Origin: Pyxidicoccus trucidator
GTDB taxonomy: Bacteria; Myxococcota; Myxococcia; Myxococcales; Myxococcaceae
Direction of reading: 5' to 3'
Length of the DNA: 64,000 nt
Assembly (NCBI RefSeq): GCF_010894435.1
Contig: NZ_JAAIXZ010000004.1
Location: 358,300-422,299 of the forward strand
Positions 25,570 to 34,701 of the stretch are shown in pieces. The notes under the pieces were generated by a model that worked only from the letters and a program-made list of their open reading frames with translations, was not told the DNA's origin and did not search any database. Within the stretch, counting starts at the first letter, position 1. Each line of letters starts with the position of its first letter. The position numbers were made by a program, and so were the translations under genes.

Positions 25570-25589
25570 GGCCCTGGAGAGCAGGGGCC
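25570..25589. terminator. small hairpin between convergent genes
   Basis: GGCCCTG and CAGGGGCC pair around a five-base loop with one bulge. It lies in the 59-base gap between the DUF2652 and ligase stops. Confidence 0.4.
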
Positions 25590-25605
25590 GTGGACGCCCC
25601 GCCGC

Positions 25606-27159
25606 TCACGGTGCCATCAACTTGTCGCGCAGCAGGTGCTTCTGCACCTTGCCGAGCGCATTGCGAGGCAGCGCCTCCACGAAGACCACGCGGCGCGGCT
25701 TCTTGAAGCTGGCGAGCCGGTCCTTGCACCAGTCGACCAGCGCCTGGGCCTCGGGCGCGGATGCACCGGCGGGCGGCACCACCACGGCCACCACCTGCTC
25801 GCCGAAGTCCGCGTCCGGCAGGCCGAGCACCGCCACCTCCGCGACGCCGGGGTGTGAGGCGAGCACCTCCTCCACCTCGCGCGGGTACACGTTGAAGCCG
25901 CCGCTGATGATGAGCTCGCGTGCGCGGCCGGTGATGCGCAGGTAGCCGTCCGCGTCGTGCTCGCCCAGGTCTCCGGTGCGGAACCAGCCCTCCGAGTCGA
26001 AGGACTCGGCGGTGGCCTCCGGACGGCGCCAGTAGCCGGAGAAGACGTGGGGGCCACGCACTTCAATCTCGCCCGTCTCCCCGCGAGGCAGCACCCGCCG
26101 CGAGCGCACGTCCACCACGCGCGCCTCCTGGCCGGGGTAGGGGAAGCCCACCGTGCCGGCGCGGCGCTCACCGTCATACGGGTTGGTGGTGTTCATGATG
26201 GTCTCCGTCATCCCGTACCGCTCCAGGATGCGCGCGCCGAGCTCGGCCTCGATGTCGCCAAAGAGCTGCGGGCTCAGGGGCGCCGACCCGGACACCCACA
26301 GCCGCAGCGAGCGAGGCTTCATCCCCGTGCGGCGCGACTCCTCCAGCAGGCGCCCGTACATGGTGGGCACGCCGAAGAACATCGTGAGCGAGGCGTCGTC
26401 GCGCAGCGCCTCCAGCGCCTCCGAGGCCACGAAGCGTCGGCGCAGGTCCACGCTGGCGCCGGTGTAGAGCGTGCCGTGCAGGCCCACCATGAGGCCGTGC
26501 GTATGGAACAGCGGCAGCGCGAGCAGCAGCCGGTCGGCCTCCGTCCACCGCCACGCCTCGGTGACGGCCTTCACGTTCGCCAGCAGGTTGCGGTGCAGCA
26601 GCATGGCGCCCTTGGAGCGGCCCGTGGTGCCGGACGTGTAGCCGAGCACCGCCAGCTCCTCGGGGCGCGGCAGCTCCAGCGGCTCGGAGGACGCCGCTGC
26701 GCCGCGCGAGAGCAGTCCGTCGAACGGCACCACCGTGAGGGACGCGGGAAGCGCGGTGGCCGGAGGCTCCACGGTGACGAGCCACTGAAGGGACGGAAGC
26801 TGCTCGCGCAGCGGCGCCAGCTCCGAGGCCCCCGAGGCGCCGGTGACGCACGTGCGCACCTCCGAGTCGGAGAGGATGTGCGCCAGCTCCATCTGCCGGT
26901 ACGCGGTGTTGACGAGCACCACCGCGCCGCCCGCGTGCTGCACGCCGAGGTAGGCGATGGCGAACTCGGGGCTGTTCTCCAGGAAGAGCGCCACGCGCTC
27001 GCCGCGCTGAAGCCCGAGGTGCCTCAGGCCGCGAGCGAAGTCGGCGACGCGCCCGGCGAGCGCACCATAGGTGTACGCGCTGCCCTCGAAGGTGAGCAGG
27101 GGCCGGGAAGGAGTGCGGTGGGCGTGGTCCAGGAAGGCTTCGAGCAGGGAAGACGGCAT
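25606..27159 (-). CDS. acyl-CoA synthetase / AMP-dependent ligase (MatB-like)
   Basis: This 517-residue ANL-superfamily enzyme activates a carboxylic acid with ATP and joins it to CoA. The P-loop 'YTSGTTGRSKGAM', the A5 motif 'RYGMTET', the A7 motif 'GWFRTGDLG' and the C-terminal 'PRNALGKVQK' lysine motif are intact. Length and overall pattern are close to malonyl-CoA synthetases and medium-chain ligases; the acid cannot be fixed from sequence. ATG 27159 gives the normal short N-terminus. The gene is divergent from the glycosidase at 27323. Confidence 0.88.
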   Translation of the reverse strand: MPSSLLEAFLDHAHRTPSRPLLTFEGSAYTYGALAGRVADFARGLRHLGLQRGERVALFLENSPEFAIAYLGVQHAGGAVVLVNTAYRQMELAHILSDSEVRTCVTGASGASELAPLREQLPSLQWLVTVEPPATALPASLTVVPFDGLLSRGAAASSEPLELPRPEELAVLGYTSGTTGRSKGAMLLHRNLLANVKAVTEAWRWTEADRLLLALPLFHTHGLMVGLHGTLYTGASVDLRRRFVASEALEALRDDASLTMFFGVPTMYGRLLEESRRTGMKPRSLRLWVSGSAPLSPQLFGDIEAELGARILERYGMTETIMNTTNPYDGERRAGTVGFPYPGQEARVVDVRSRRVLPRGETGEIEVRGPHVFSGYWRRPEATAESFDSEGWFRTGDLGEHDADGYLRITGRARELIISGGFNVYPREVEEVLASHPGVAEVAVLGLPDADFGEQVVAVVVPPAGASAPEAQALVDWCKDRLASFKKPRRVVFVEALPRNALGKVQKHLLRDKLMAP

Positions 27160-27212
27160 GGCGGGCGCAGCCTACTTCCGGCACCCCGAACGGAGGCACC
27201 TCAACCGGCCCT

Positions 27213-27251
27213 GCTCCAGTAATAAATGGATAACCTGAATATCAAGTTCCT
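27213..27251. promoter_or_regulatory. AT-rich patch in divergent promoter region
   Basis: The segment containing AATAAATGGATAACC and GAATATCAAG is unusually A/T-rich for this window. It lies in the 163-base gap between the divergent ligase and glycosidase genes. No convincing -35/-10 pair could be fixed on either strand, so it is marked only as a likely promoter area. Confidence 0.3.
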
Positions 27252-27322
27252 GGCTAGGGTCGCCGACGGCCCCGTGGGCATGCCGCCTCGGGCCATTCCA
27301 CGTTCTCTCTGGGAGCCTTCCC

Positions 27323-28900
27323 ATGACTTTGGAGTTCCGCCGGTGGAGCCGGGCCCTGCGCCTGGCGCTCGCAGCCGTCCTGTCTCTCGCGGTGCTGGTG
27401 CCCGAGGTGGCGTCGGCGAACCTGCCGTACCCCACGCGAAGCGCGTACCGCCTCAAGGGCGTCCAGCCGGACTTCTGGCCCAGCTACGACGAGTTGGTGG
27501 GCAACAACACGGGCGGCGTGGCGATGAACCTCGTGTGGGCGCAGTGGGAGCCATCGGTGCAGGCGCCGCCGTGCACGGGCGGCCGGGTGGAGTACGGCGG
27601 GCGCTGCTTCGCGGTGGACGGGGCGGTGGACGCGGCCATCCGTGAATGGACGGCGCGCGGCGTGGTGGTGACGGCGGTGGTGTACGGAGTGCCCGCGTGG
27701 GCGCGAGCGGGACGGGTCTGTACGCCCGCGGCGCCAGGCTTCGAAATCTTCTGCGCACCCAACAACGCGGCGGACTACGGGCGCTTCGTGGGCCTGCTGT
27801 CGCAGCGCTACAACGGGCAGAACGGCCATGGCCGCATCGCGGACTTCGTCATCCACAACGAGGTCAACTCCAACGACTGGTTCGACATCGGCTGTGGGCA
27901 GGGCGCGGGGGCGTGCAACGTCACGGCGTGGCTGGACACGTACGCGGCCAACTACAACGCGGCCTATGACCAGGTGGTGGCGTGGCAGCCCGCGGCGAAG
28001 GTGCTCATCTCGCTGACGCACCACTTCGGCACGGAGTTCGACCAGCCCTCGGCCCACAGCCCGCTGCTGTCCGCCATCACCGTCATCAACGGCGTCGCCG
28101 CGCGGGCGGGCTCGCGTGCATGGCGGGTGGCGTATCACCCGTACGCGCCGGACCTCTTCAAGCCCCAGTTCTCCGCGGACGACTACCCGCGCGTGACGTT
28201 CGGCAACCTGGGTGTGCTGGCGGGCTGGCTGCGCAAGACGTTCCCCGGCCGGCCGCACGCGTGGGAAATCCAGCTCACGGAGAATGGCATCAACTCGACC
28301 AGCCCGCAGTCCTCCGAGGCCGCGCAGCAGGCGGCGGTCTGCGACACGTTCCGCAACGTGCTCGGGACGCCGGGCATCGAGAGCTACATCTACCACCGCA
28401 TGCAGGACAACGCGGCGGAGGGCGGGCTGGGGCTCGGGCTGCGCCGGACGGATGGCAGCGCGAAGCCGGCGTGGTCCACGTGGGCGCTGGCGAACCGCAA
28501 TGACCTGAACCCGAAGCAGCTCTCCTGCGGCTTCGAGGACCTGCCGTACACGCGCCTGCGCCGGGCGTATCTGTCTTCGCGGGGCCACTGGGCCTCGTCG
28601 CGGCTGCCGCCTCCGGGCTTCCGGGTGGAGAACTCGTGGCGCCTGCTGCGCGACGCGGCGCCGGGCACGCGGATGCTCTACGAGTGCCGCGTGGGTAACC
28701 ACAACCTCATCTCGCCGGATGTGAACTGCGAGGGGCTGCTCGCGATGGGGCCGGTGGGCTACATCTACACCTCGCAGGTGGCGGGCACGGTGCCGCTGTA
28801 CCGGTGCCGCATCGGCCAGGGGCAGGACCACTTCATCTCCGGCGCCTCCAACTGCGAGGGCCAGGTGACGGAGCAGCTCCTCGGCTACGCCGTTCCGTAG
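27323..28900 (+). CDS. secreted clan GH-A-like glycoside hydrolase with C-terminal repeats
   Basis: A 32-residue signal ends 'VASANLP'. The catalytic part (about 40-400) is a TIM-barrel enzyme of the DUF5722/GH5-like kind. '[12 protein letters not shown]' presents E180 after the strand-4 Asn, and 'IQLTENGI' presents E320, the expected acid/base and nucleophile pair. The last 110 residues contain two short repeats with '[13 protein letters not shown]' and '[15 protein letters not shown]', similar to DUF5648 modules of secreted proteins. GGGAG at 27311-27315 precedes ATG 27323. The substrate polysaccharide is unknown. Confidence 0.78.
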   Translation: MTLEFRRWSRALRLALAAVLSLAVLVPEVASANLPYPTRSAYRLKGVQPDFWPSYDELVGNNTGGVAMNLVWAQWEPSVQAPPCTGGRVEYGGRCFAVDGAVDAAIREWTARGVVVTAVVYGVPAWARAGRVCTPAAPGFEIFCAPNNAADYGRFVGLLSQRYNGQNGHGRIADFVIHNEVNSNDWFDIGCGQGAGACNVTAWLDTYAANYNAAYDQVVAWQPAAKVLISLTHHFGTEFDQPSAHSPLLSAITVINGVAARAGSRAWRVAYHPYAPDLFKPQFSADDYPRVTFGNLGVLAGWLRKTFPGRPHAWEIQLTENGINSTSPQSSEAAQQAAVCDTFRNVLGTPGIESYIYHRMQDNAAEGGLGLGLRRTDGSAKPAWSTWALANRNDLNPKQLSCGFEDLPYTRLRRAYLSSRGHWASSRLPPPGFRVENSWRLLRDAAPGTRMLYECRVGNHNLISPDVNCEGLLAMGPVGYIYTSQVAGTVPLYRCRIGQGQDHFISGASNCEGQVTEQLLGYAVP

Positions 28901-28929
28901 CGGGCACACGCGTTTCAAGGAGTCCCCTG

Positions 28930-29793
28930 TCATCCATTCACGGCCCTCGGAGCACGGACCAGGGGCAGGGGACTCGCCGCATGACGCTGGAACTCCGTGG
29001 CGCAGTGCGCGGAGAACACGCTCACCTCGGCCGAGTGGTTCCGCACCAGCTCCCGCAGCCGAGCCTGGTTCGCCACCCGCGCCGCGTTGTCCGCCGAGCG
29101 GAGTCGCTGGAACAGCGCCAGTCCGAGCGGGCTGCTCGGGGCCACCGGGGCGACTTCGCGGTGGCTGAAGTACGCATCGCCCGCGTGGAGCAGCCAGCGT
29201 CCCCCGCTCTTCACCGCGACGCCGCAGTGCCCCTCTGAGTGGCCCACGAGCGGAACGAGCAGCACCTCGTCGCCGAGTCCCGGAAGCGGGCGCACCGCCT
29301 CGAAGCCGAACCAGCGCTCACCGTCCACGGCATGCGGTGTCCACCGGGGCTCATGTGCCCACTGCCGGGGCCGGTAGCCGTACTTCTTGCTGCGTCCGGT
29401 GGGGTTCATCGCCGCCTCGTACTCGTCGCGGAACACGTGCACCTCGGCGGAGGGGAAGTCCGACAGTCCGCCGGCATGGTCCAGGTCCAGGTGCGTGGGG
29501 AGGATGTGGCGCACGTCCTCGCGCTTGAAGCCAAGCTGCTCCACCTGGGCAACGGCCGTCTCCCGCGAGTCCAGCCGGGGAGCGTTGCGGCGGATGAAGC
29601 GCCGGCCCAGGCGGGAAGGGTCCTGGAGGTCCTGCGTGCCCAGGCCGGTATCGACGAGCACGAGCCCCTGCCGCGTCTCCAGCACCAGGCAATGACAGAC
29701 CATCCGGGCGCGAGCGAAGAGGCTGCCCTCGCCCAGCACGAGCCAGGCTCCGGCGGGGCACAGGGTTCCGCAGTTGATGTGGTGAACGCGCAT
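28930..29793 (-). CDS. MBL-fold metallo-hydrolase (lactonase-like)
   Basis: The 287-residue protein has the dizinc signature 'THLDLDHAGG' (HxDxDH), an upstream 'LVLVDTGLG' and later 'GHSEGHCGV' and 'LLHAGDAYFS' metal ligands. This spacing is like N-acyl-homoserine lactonases and related small MBL hydrolases. A quorum-quenching or detoxifying role is possible, but the substrate is not determined. ATG 29793 follows AGGAG by about seven bases; the longer in-frame start reaches into the divergent regulator's promoter region. The divergent AraC-family gene is a likely regulator. Confidence 0.82.
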   Translation of the reverse strand: MRVHHINCGTLCPAGAWLVLGEGSLFARARMVCHCLVLETRQGLVLVDTGLGTQDLQDPSRLGRRFIRRNAPRLDSRETAVAQVEQLGFKREDVRHILPTHLDLDHAGGLSDFPSAEVHVFRDEYEAAMNPTGRSKKYGYRPRQWAHEPRWTPHAVDGERWFGFEAVRPLPGLGDEVLLVPLVGHSEGHCGVAVKSGGRWLLHAGDAYFSHREVAPVAPSSPLGLALFQRLRSADNAARVANQARLRELVRNHSAEVSVFSAHCATEFQRHAASPLPLVRAPRAVNG

Positions 29794-29867
29794 GGTCAGC
29801 TCCTGGCCCTGAGGTGGCGGGCCTGTGTGGTTTCCATGCGCCACAAGTAGAGGAGCGCCCCCGGAGG

Positions 29868-29882
29868 CGATTGGAGGAATCG
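29868..29882. promoter_or_regulatory. short inverted repeat between divergent genes
   Basis: CGATT at 29868-29872 and AATCG at 29878-29882 flank GGAGG, between the MBL hydrolase and AraC regulator starts. An operator for the regulator is a reasonable guess; five-base arms can occur by chance. Confidence 0.25.
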
Positions 29883-29949
29883 GCCATCTCGCGTGGGCCC
29901 CCGGCGCCGATGGGTTGAAGCCGGTACGCCCGTGCCCCATGCTTGGCGT

Positions 29950-30747
29950 GTGACTGTGTCTGCCATCCACCTCGCGCCGACGCGGGAGCTCGCGCGCTTC
30001 GTGAAGTCCTTCCGCGTCGTCACGCGCGGGCCTGACGCGGACCCGTACGTCCAGCTACCGGATGGCGAGGTGGACCTCGTCGTCCGAATCTCCTCCAGCC
30101 TGGGCGAGGTGCACGCCATCGGCACGCGGCTGCGTCCGCTGCGCAAGACGGTCGATGTCCAGCGGACCCTCGCCGTGCGGTTCAAGCCCGGGGGCGCCTA
30201 CCCGTTCTTCGGCGTGCCCATGTCCGAGCTCACCAACCGCATCGTGTCCATCGACACGCTCTGGGGTGCGGACGGCGCGCGCCTGCGAGAAGCGCTCTCG
30301 GAGGCCCCCTCGGTGGCCGCGAGGCTGCAGGTGCTGGAGGAAGCGCTCACCGAGCGGCTCCACCGGGGAGACCTCTTCGAGCCGGCGGGAGCCTACGTCG
30401 TGAGGCGCGCCGTCCGGCTCATCACCGACTCCACCGAGCTGCCCCGGGTGGAGGGGCTCGCGCGCGAGCTGGGCATCAGCACGAGGCACCTGCGCCGGGC
30501 CTTCGAGGACGTGGTGGGCGTGGGCCCCAAGGAGTTCGCGCGCATCATCCGGTTCCAGCGCGCGGTACGTGCCTCCGAGCGCACCGCCGCGCCGGACTGG
30601 GGTGCCATCGCGGCGGCGGTGGGCTACTACGACCAGTCCCACCTCATCACCGAGTTCAAGGCGCTGACGGGCGCCACGCCGCGCGCCCTCGTGCGCCCAC
30701 GGACGCTCAGCGCGTCTCCTGCTGATACGTCTTCACCAGCGCGTTGA
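29950..30747 (+). CDS. AraC-family transcriptional regulator
   Basis: The 265-residue protein has an N-terminal sensor of the DUF6597 type ('YVQLPDGEVDLVVRI', 'RFKPGGAYPFFGVP'). A C-terminal double helix-turn-helix follows: 'VEGLARELGISTRHLRRAF' and 'GYYDQSHLITEF'. GTG 29950 is the earliest start consistent with the conserved region, and GTG 29956 is equally possible. Divergence from the MBL hydrolase suggests control of that gene. Its last 41 bases overlap the end of the convergent lipoprotein gene. Confidence 0.85.
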   Translation: MTVSAIHLAPTRELARFVKSFRVVTRGPDADPYVQLPDGEVDLVVRISSSLGEVHAIGTRLRPLRKTVDVQRTLAVRFKPGGAYPFFGVPMSELTNRIVSIDTLWGADGARLREALSEAPSVAARLQVLEEALTERLHRGDLFEPAGAYVVRRAVRLITDSTELPRVEGLARELGISTRHLRRAFEDVVGVGPKEFARIIRFQRAVRASERTAAPDWGAIAAAVGYYDQSHLITEFKALTGATPRALVRPRTLSASPADTSSPAR

Positions 30748-31081
30748 TGCGTCGCCCGGTGGGGTCCTCCTTGCGAGGGTCGGAGATGACGAGCACCGTC
30801 TTGCCCGAGACGACCGCGGAGCCGACGGCGTTGCCGACGAGCTTCCAGCCGGCCTCCTCGGCCTGCTGGGCCTTCTCGGCACCGTCGAAGACGCACACCG
30901 TGGCCTCCAGGCCACTCACCTTGCCGGCCTGGCACTTGCCACCGGGCAGCTTCTCGCCCGCGTCGGTGAACGCGGAGGGCGACTCGCCCGCGGCCTTCCA
31001 CGCATCAATCACGTCGTCCGCGCCGCTGGAGCAGCCCGCCATCAGCAGGGCCATCAGCGGATATGCCGCGCGCCGCATCAT
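30707..31081 (-). CDS. small lipoprotein
   Basis: This 124-residue protein is predicted to be lipidated at C17 ('LLMAGC'). The mature part has 'GLEATVCVFDGAEKAQQAEE' followed by 'VVSGKTVLVISDP', a small alpha/beta domain I cannot assign. Two cysteines may form a disulphide. Its ATG shares one base with the stop of the upstream His-rich protein gene, so the two are probably translated together. It overlaps the convergent AraC gene by 41 bases at the 3' end. Confidence 0.75.
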   Translation of the reverse strand: MMRRAAYPLMALLMAGCSSGADDVIDAWKAAGESPSAFTDAGEKLPGGKCQAGKVSGLEATVCVFDGAEKAQQAEEAGWKLVGNAVGSAVVSGKTVLVISDPRKEDPTGRRINALVKTYQQETR

Positions 31082-31830
31082 CAGTCCCGGTCCTTGTGCT
31101 TCTTGTGCTTGTGCTTCTTGTGCTTCCCGTGGCCGTGGTGCCCGCAGTGGTCATCGTGGTCGTGGTGCTCATGGACGACGCGCTCCTCGCGGATGATGAC
31201 CACCTCCCGCTCGGGCGGCGGAGGCGGAGCGCCCACCGTTACCTCCACGCGCGGTACCGGGAGGTTGAGGCTCACCTGGAAGATGGGGCCGTGGTACTCG
31301 GGCGGAGGGGCCACTCGCACGACAGGGCGCGGGGCGCTCCAGTTGCGGTAGACGGTGTTGACGCGCACCAGCTTCGGGTTCTCCTGCTTGTACTCCTCGG
31401 GGTACTCGCCCGCGTAGTAGGAGACGTCTTCCTTCTCCACGAACTCCTGGCGCGGCGGCGGCTCATAGGCGTGGTAGTGCGGCCCGTCGTGGTAGCAGTA
31501 CTCCACCACGTCCACGTCGACCTCGATGTGGATGAGCACGTTGAGGACCACGGGGTGGTGCCCGTAGTAGGCGTGCCGGGGGCCTTCGTAGCCGAAGGGC
31601 GTGGGGTCTCCGATGAAGACGTAGACGTTGTCGCGCGTGCGGTAGAGCACGTCGGCGTGCAGCGGCGCGGCGGTGTGCACGTGGGTCGTCTCGATGTGGC
31701 ACAGCCCATCCGCGGGCGTTCCAGTGCGCGGGTGCAGGCCCGCGTACTTCCACTGCTTCGCCTCGGCCACACCGGTGGCGGTGAGCAACAGCACCGCGGA
31801 CAGGCCGGCCAGCTTCATCAGTCGTGACAT
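31081..31830 (-). CDS. secreted protein with histidine/lysine-rich tail
   Basis: A 23- to 24-residue signal peptide ('LLLTATGVAEA') precedes a domain with many Tyr, His and acidic residues, such as 'YCYHDGPHYHAYEPPPRQEF'. After a Pro-rich stretch the protein ends in a tail of His, Asp and Lys, including 'HEHHDHDDHCGHHGHGKHKK'. The tail could bind metal ions, while the lysines could hold acidic glycans. No known domain is recognised in the 249 residues. ATG 31830 was chosen because it starts the signal peptide; the upstream in-frame extension is not signal-like. Confidence 0.75.
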   Translation of the reverse strand: MSRLMKLAGLSAVLLLTATGVAEAKQWKYAGLHPRTGTPADGLCHIETTHVHTAAPLHADVLYRTRDNVYVFIGDPTPFGYEGPRHAYYGHHPVVLNVLIHIEVDVDVVEYCYHDGPHYHAYEPPPRQEFVEKEDVSYYAGEYPEEYKQENPKLVRVNTVYRNWSAPRPVVRVAPPPEYHGPIFQVSLNLPVPRVEVTVGAPPPPPEREVVIIREERVVHEHHDHDDHCGHHGHGKHKKHKHKKHKDRD

Positions 31831-32073
31831 GGTGGGGTTCTTCCTCGGGATGCGGACGCCATCCCAGACCCCGCCAGTGTGGGGTTGGGCACACCCGGGA
31901 GCGCGGCTCCCACTCTCGGTGTCTGCCTGCCTGCTCCGGGAGCGACCCACGGACAGCCGGCGCGAAACATTTCGACCCCGCGACACGCAGAGCCCGGTTC
32001 AGCCCTGTCAGTGGGACGAGGCCCTTGCTGCCCTACGCGCTCGCTCCATGACGTGCGCCCGCCCTGGCGGGTG
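31831..32073. other. intergenic stretch, nothing coding recognised
   Basis: These 243 bases lie between two minus-strand genes. The only structure seen is GGGAGC/GCTCCC at 31897-31911, a six-base stem that could end transcription from the immunity gene. No gene is supported. Confidence 0.3.
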
Positions 32074-33324
32074 TCACACCACGGACCGGCGCCAGGAGCG
32101 AGAGACGTGCGTGAGGCCGTCCTGGTTGAAGCGCCGCACCAGCTCGTCCCGCCCTGTCTTCCCGTGCTCCACGAGGTAGGCCACTTTCGCGGGCATGAGC
32201 GCCTTGACGGTGAACAGCCGCACCTGGCCTGAGGGCACGGTGAAGTGGTGAGGCAGCGTGCGCGTCTCCACACCCAGCAACACGCCCACCCGGCCTTCCT
32301 TCGTGACGAGGGGCTCGGGCAGGCCCTTTCCGGAGACCTCCATGGACAGCGAGCCCGTCATCAACCGCTCGCGCAGGTGCGGGTGCGAGGCCACCTCGTT
32401 GGAGACGCGCTCCAGGAGAAGCGGGGGCCAGCTCTTCGCGATGTCTCCGAGAGGTTCGTTCGTCTCCAGGGCGAGCTCCAGGCCGAAGCCGACGGAGGGC
32501 TCGGGCCGCAGGTAGAGCGGGTCGGAGAGTCCGTCCGTGACCAGCAGGGTGTGTCCGTCGGGACGGTGGATGACGCGCCATGCCTGCCGTTTGCTCGGCC
32601 AGTCACCGCCGACGACGAGGGGAATGAAGTCCTCGGCTTCCACCTTCCCAAGGCCAGACCATACTGCTTCACGCGCGGCGTGGGCCTGGTCCCACAGTTC
32701 GCGGAACTTCCGGTCCCGCTCACGTTCCTCGGGACTGATGGCGCTTGGACCGGTGACTTCCTCGAACCGCGTGCCCGTGATGCCCTCGCGCTCCAGGGCA
32801 GCCTTGATGTCCTCGGAGACGATGAGCGCGATGCTCCATCCCCAGGTGCGGAACACCTTGGCATCGCCCACCTTCGTCGGGTCGATGCGCATGCCATAGA
32901 CCACTCTGTACCTACCGACCTTGTCCGGCCGGCCATCCTCCGGCTTCCAGTAACGCACCTCTTCGGAGGACTCGTCGTCGATGCATCTGATGGTGCGCAC
33001 AGCGTTGACGAGGAAGTACGGCTCGGACTCCGAGCCGACCGTCACGGGGAAGAGCTGAACGTCATTGGGTGCCAGGCGGGTGAGGATGGACGCCACCCTG
33101 GCGTGGACAACGGGCGTGGCGCCGACACCGGCCATGGAGAAGTCCAGCGGCCTGCCTGGATGTTGGAAGGGGATGCGCAAGGACTCATCAATTCGAACTG
33201 GCTCTCCCCTTCTGAACATCCACGGGTTGTCGACTTCCCTACCGCTTTCGTCGGTCGGGTCGCTCAGGTGCCAGCGTCCGGGGACGTAGACATCGTCGGA
33301 CAGGTCGAAGTAGCGCATCGGCAT
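32074..33324 (-). CDS. fused Imm11-SUFU immunity-type protein
   Basis: This 416-residue cytosolic protein joins two domains. Residues 1-195 match the Imm11 pattern, with 'MRYFDLSDDVYVPGRWHL' at 3-20, 'GRPLDFSMAG' and 'GWSIALIVSEDIKAALE'. Residues 225-416 match bacterial SUFU: 'PDGHTLLVTDGLSDPLYLR', then 'GFGLELALET' and the closing 'GLTHVSRSWRRSV'. Both are known immunity folds of polymorphic toxin systems. It starts 18 bases after the toxin gene on the same strand, as expected for a protector of the producing cell. Whether one or both domains bind the toxin, or one is a leftover against another toxin, cannot be told. Confidence 0.82.
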   Translation of the reverse strand: MPMRYFDLSDDVYVPGRWHLSDPTDESGREVDNPWMFRRGEPVRIDESLRIPFQHPGRPLDFSMAGVGATPVVHARVASILTRLAPNDVQLFPVTVGSESEPYFLVNAVRTIRCIDDESSEEVRYWKPEDGRPDKVGRYRVVYGMRIDPTKVGDAKVFRTWGWSIALIVSEDIKAALEREGITGTRFEEVTGPSAISPEERERDRKFRELWDQAHAAREAVWSGLGKVEAEDFIPLVVGGDWPSKRQAWRVIHRPDGHTLLVTDGLSDPLYLRPEPSVGFGLELALETNEPLGDIAKSWPPLLLERVSNEVASHPHLRERLMTGSLSMEVSGKGLPEPLVTKEGRVGVLLGVETRTLPHHFTVPSGQVRLFTVKALMPAKVAYLVEHGKTGRDELVRRFNQDGLTHVSRSWRRSVV

Positions 33325-33342
33325 GAAGGAACTCCAGCGCGC

Positions 33343-34701
33343 CTAGGTCCGGGTGACCAGCTTGTTGAGTCTGGTGCCCGAAGTGGAAATCTCCCCAGCA
33401 AGGTCTTGGAGTGCGCGGGTGAGTGACTCACGGCACTGTTGGATGCTGCTACAGTCCTTCATGGCTTCATTCAAGCGCCTGAATACCTCGCGATGGTACC
33501 CCTCGGGGTGGGGTCCCTTATGGCCCGTAATGCGAACCTTGTTCGCAGGGTCGTCCAGGGACATGCCTGCTCTGTCAAAGAGCTTCTGAAACTTGGGCGA
33601 CCACGGACCACCCTGGTTCGTGGACTCCCACCACTTGTTGGTGGCGATGTGGTGCTCATGCCCCTCGGGCTGCACCGGCGCCGACGTAGCGTCGCTCGGG
33701 CCCTGGGCCACTACGGCCACCGCTTCCGGGGCCAGCGCGATGGTCACCACGCCGCCCGAGGACACCGCTACGGCGTTCACCTGTCCGGCCGCCGAGAGCC
33801 GGAAGCCTCCCTGGCTCGCGCCCACCAGTGACGCCTGCGCGGAGCCGGGCAGGGTAGGAATCCTCCCGGCGAGGGTGTGCGCCGTGCCGCCCAGCGCGGC
33901 CATGGTCAGCATGACGAAGGCCCGTGCGGCGTTCTTCCCCATTACCTCGCCGTACTTCTCGCCCGCGTCGCGTAGCTCGTCGAACGTGGTCGCCGTCTTC
34001 ACCTCCGCCGCCAGCACCCGCCAGCCCTGGACGAGGCTCCACACCGTGTCCCATCCCAGGTAGGCGATGAGGGCCACCGTCAGCGTCGCGGCGATGCCCT
34101 TGGACAGCAGCGGCTCCGGTATCAACCACAGCCCCAGGTAGACGGCGCCAGTCGTGGCGAGCATCGTCACCATGGCTTCCCTGTCCGTCAGTTCCTCCAG
34201 GGCCTCGGCCGTTTCGTCCCAGACCGAGTCCAGGGCCAGACGGAAGGCCAGAGTGCGCTTGCCCTCCTCGTCCAGCGTGAGGCCTTCGTCCAGCAGGTGC
34301 AGGCAGTCACCGGGCAGCTGCTTGCGCTGACACCAGCGTCCGTAGGCGCTCGCCAGCTTCGTGTCCGTCTCCGGCTCGTCAGGGACGAGAAGCCGGCCCC
34401 GCTCAGGGTCTTCGACGGAGACCAGTCCCAGGCGGCCGCGCGCCTGCGAATACGCCCGCGAATTCCCCGAGCCGAAAAGCCGGAGCGCCGCTTCTCTCGG
34501 CTGCGAGGAGACAGGTGCTGTGGGCGCGAGTTGCCGGACGGCTTGCTCGAACTCCCTGCCGCTCAGCACCACGGGCTCCACGTCCGTCCGTGGCGTGAAG
34601 ACGAAGGGCCGGCCCTCGCCCGTGTCCAGGTGCACCACACGCGAGGTCGCGCAGCCCGTCCCCAGCAGCAACAGCAGCATGGCCACCTGGCGCAGCGTCA
34701 T
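33343..34701 (-). CDS. SitA-like lipoprotein toxin with AHH/HNH-type nuclease domain
   Basis: The 452-residue protein is lipidated at C17 ('LLGTGC'). A middle region (about 60-175) is helical. A hydrophobic stretch at 176-225 and another at 258-278 could enter a membrane. The C-terminal domain (341-452) has 'HEHHIATNKWW' at 348-358 and then 'ITGHKGPHPEGYH' with H394, H398 and H403, the His-rich core of AHH-type nucleases in the HNH/Endo VII superfamily. This architecture matches SitA toxins, which Myxococcus cells transfer by outer-membrane exchange to non-immune siblings. The immunity-like gene follows at once. GGAGG precedes ATG 34701. The subfamily is a family-level inference. Confidence 0.83.
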   Translation of the reverse strand: MTLRQVAMLLLLLGTGCATSRVVHLDTGEGRPFVFTPRTDVEPVVLSGREFEQAVRQLAPTAPVSSQPREAALRLFGSGNSRAYSQARGRLGLVSVEDPERGRLLVPDEPETDTKLASAYGRWCQRKQLPGDCLHLLDEGLTLDEEGKRTLAFRLALDSVWDETAEALEELTDREAMVTMLATTGAVYLGLWLIPEPLLSKGIAATLTVALIAYLGWDTVWSLVQGWRVLAAEVKTATTFDELRDAGEKYGEVMGKNAARAFVMLTMAALGGTAHTLAGRIPTLPGSAQASLVGASQGGFRLSAAGQVNAVAVSSGGVVTIALAPEAVAVVAQGPSDATSAPVQPEGHEHHIATNKWWESTNQGGPWSPKFQKLFDRAGMSLDDPANKVRITGHKGPHPEGYHREVFRRLNEAMKDCSSIQQCRESLTRALQDLAGEISTSGTRLNKLVTRT

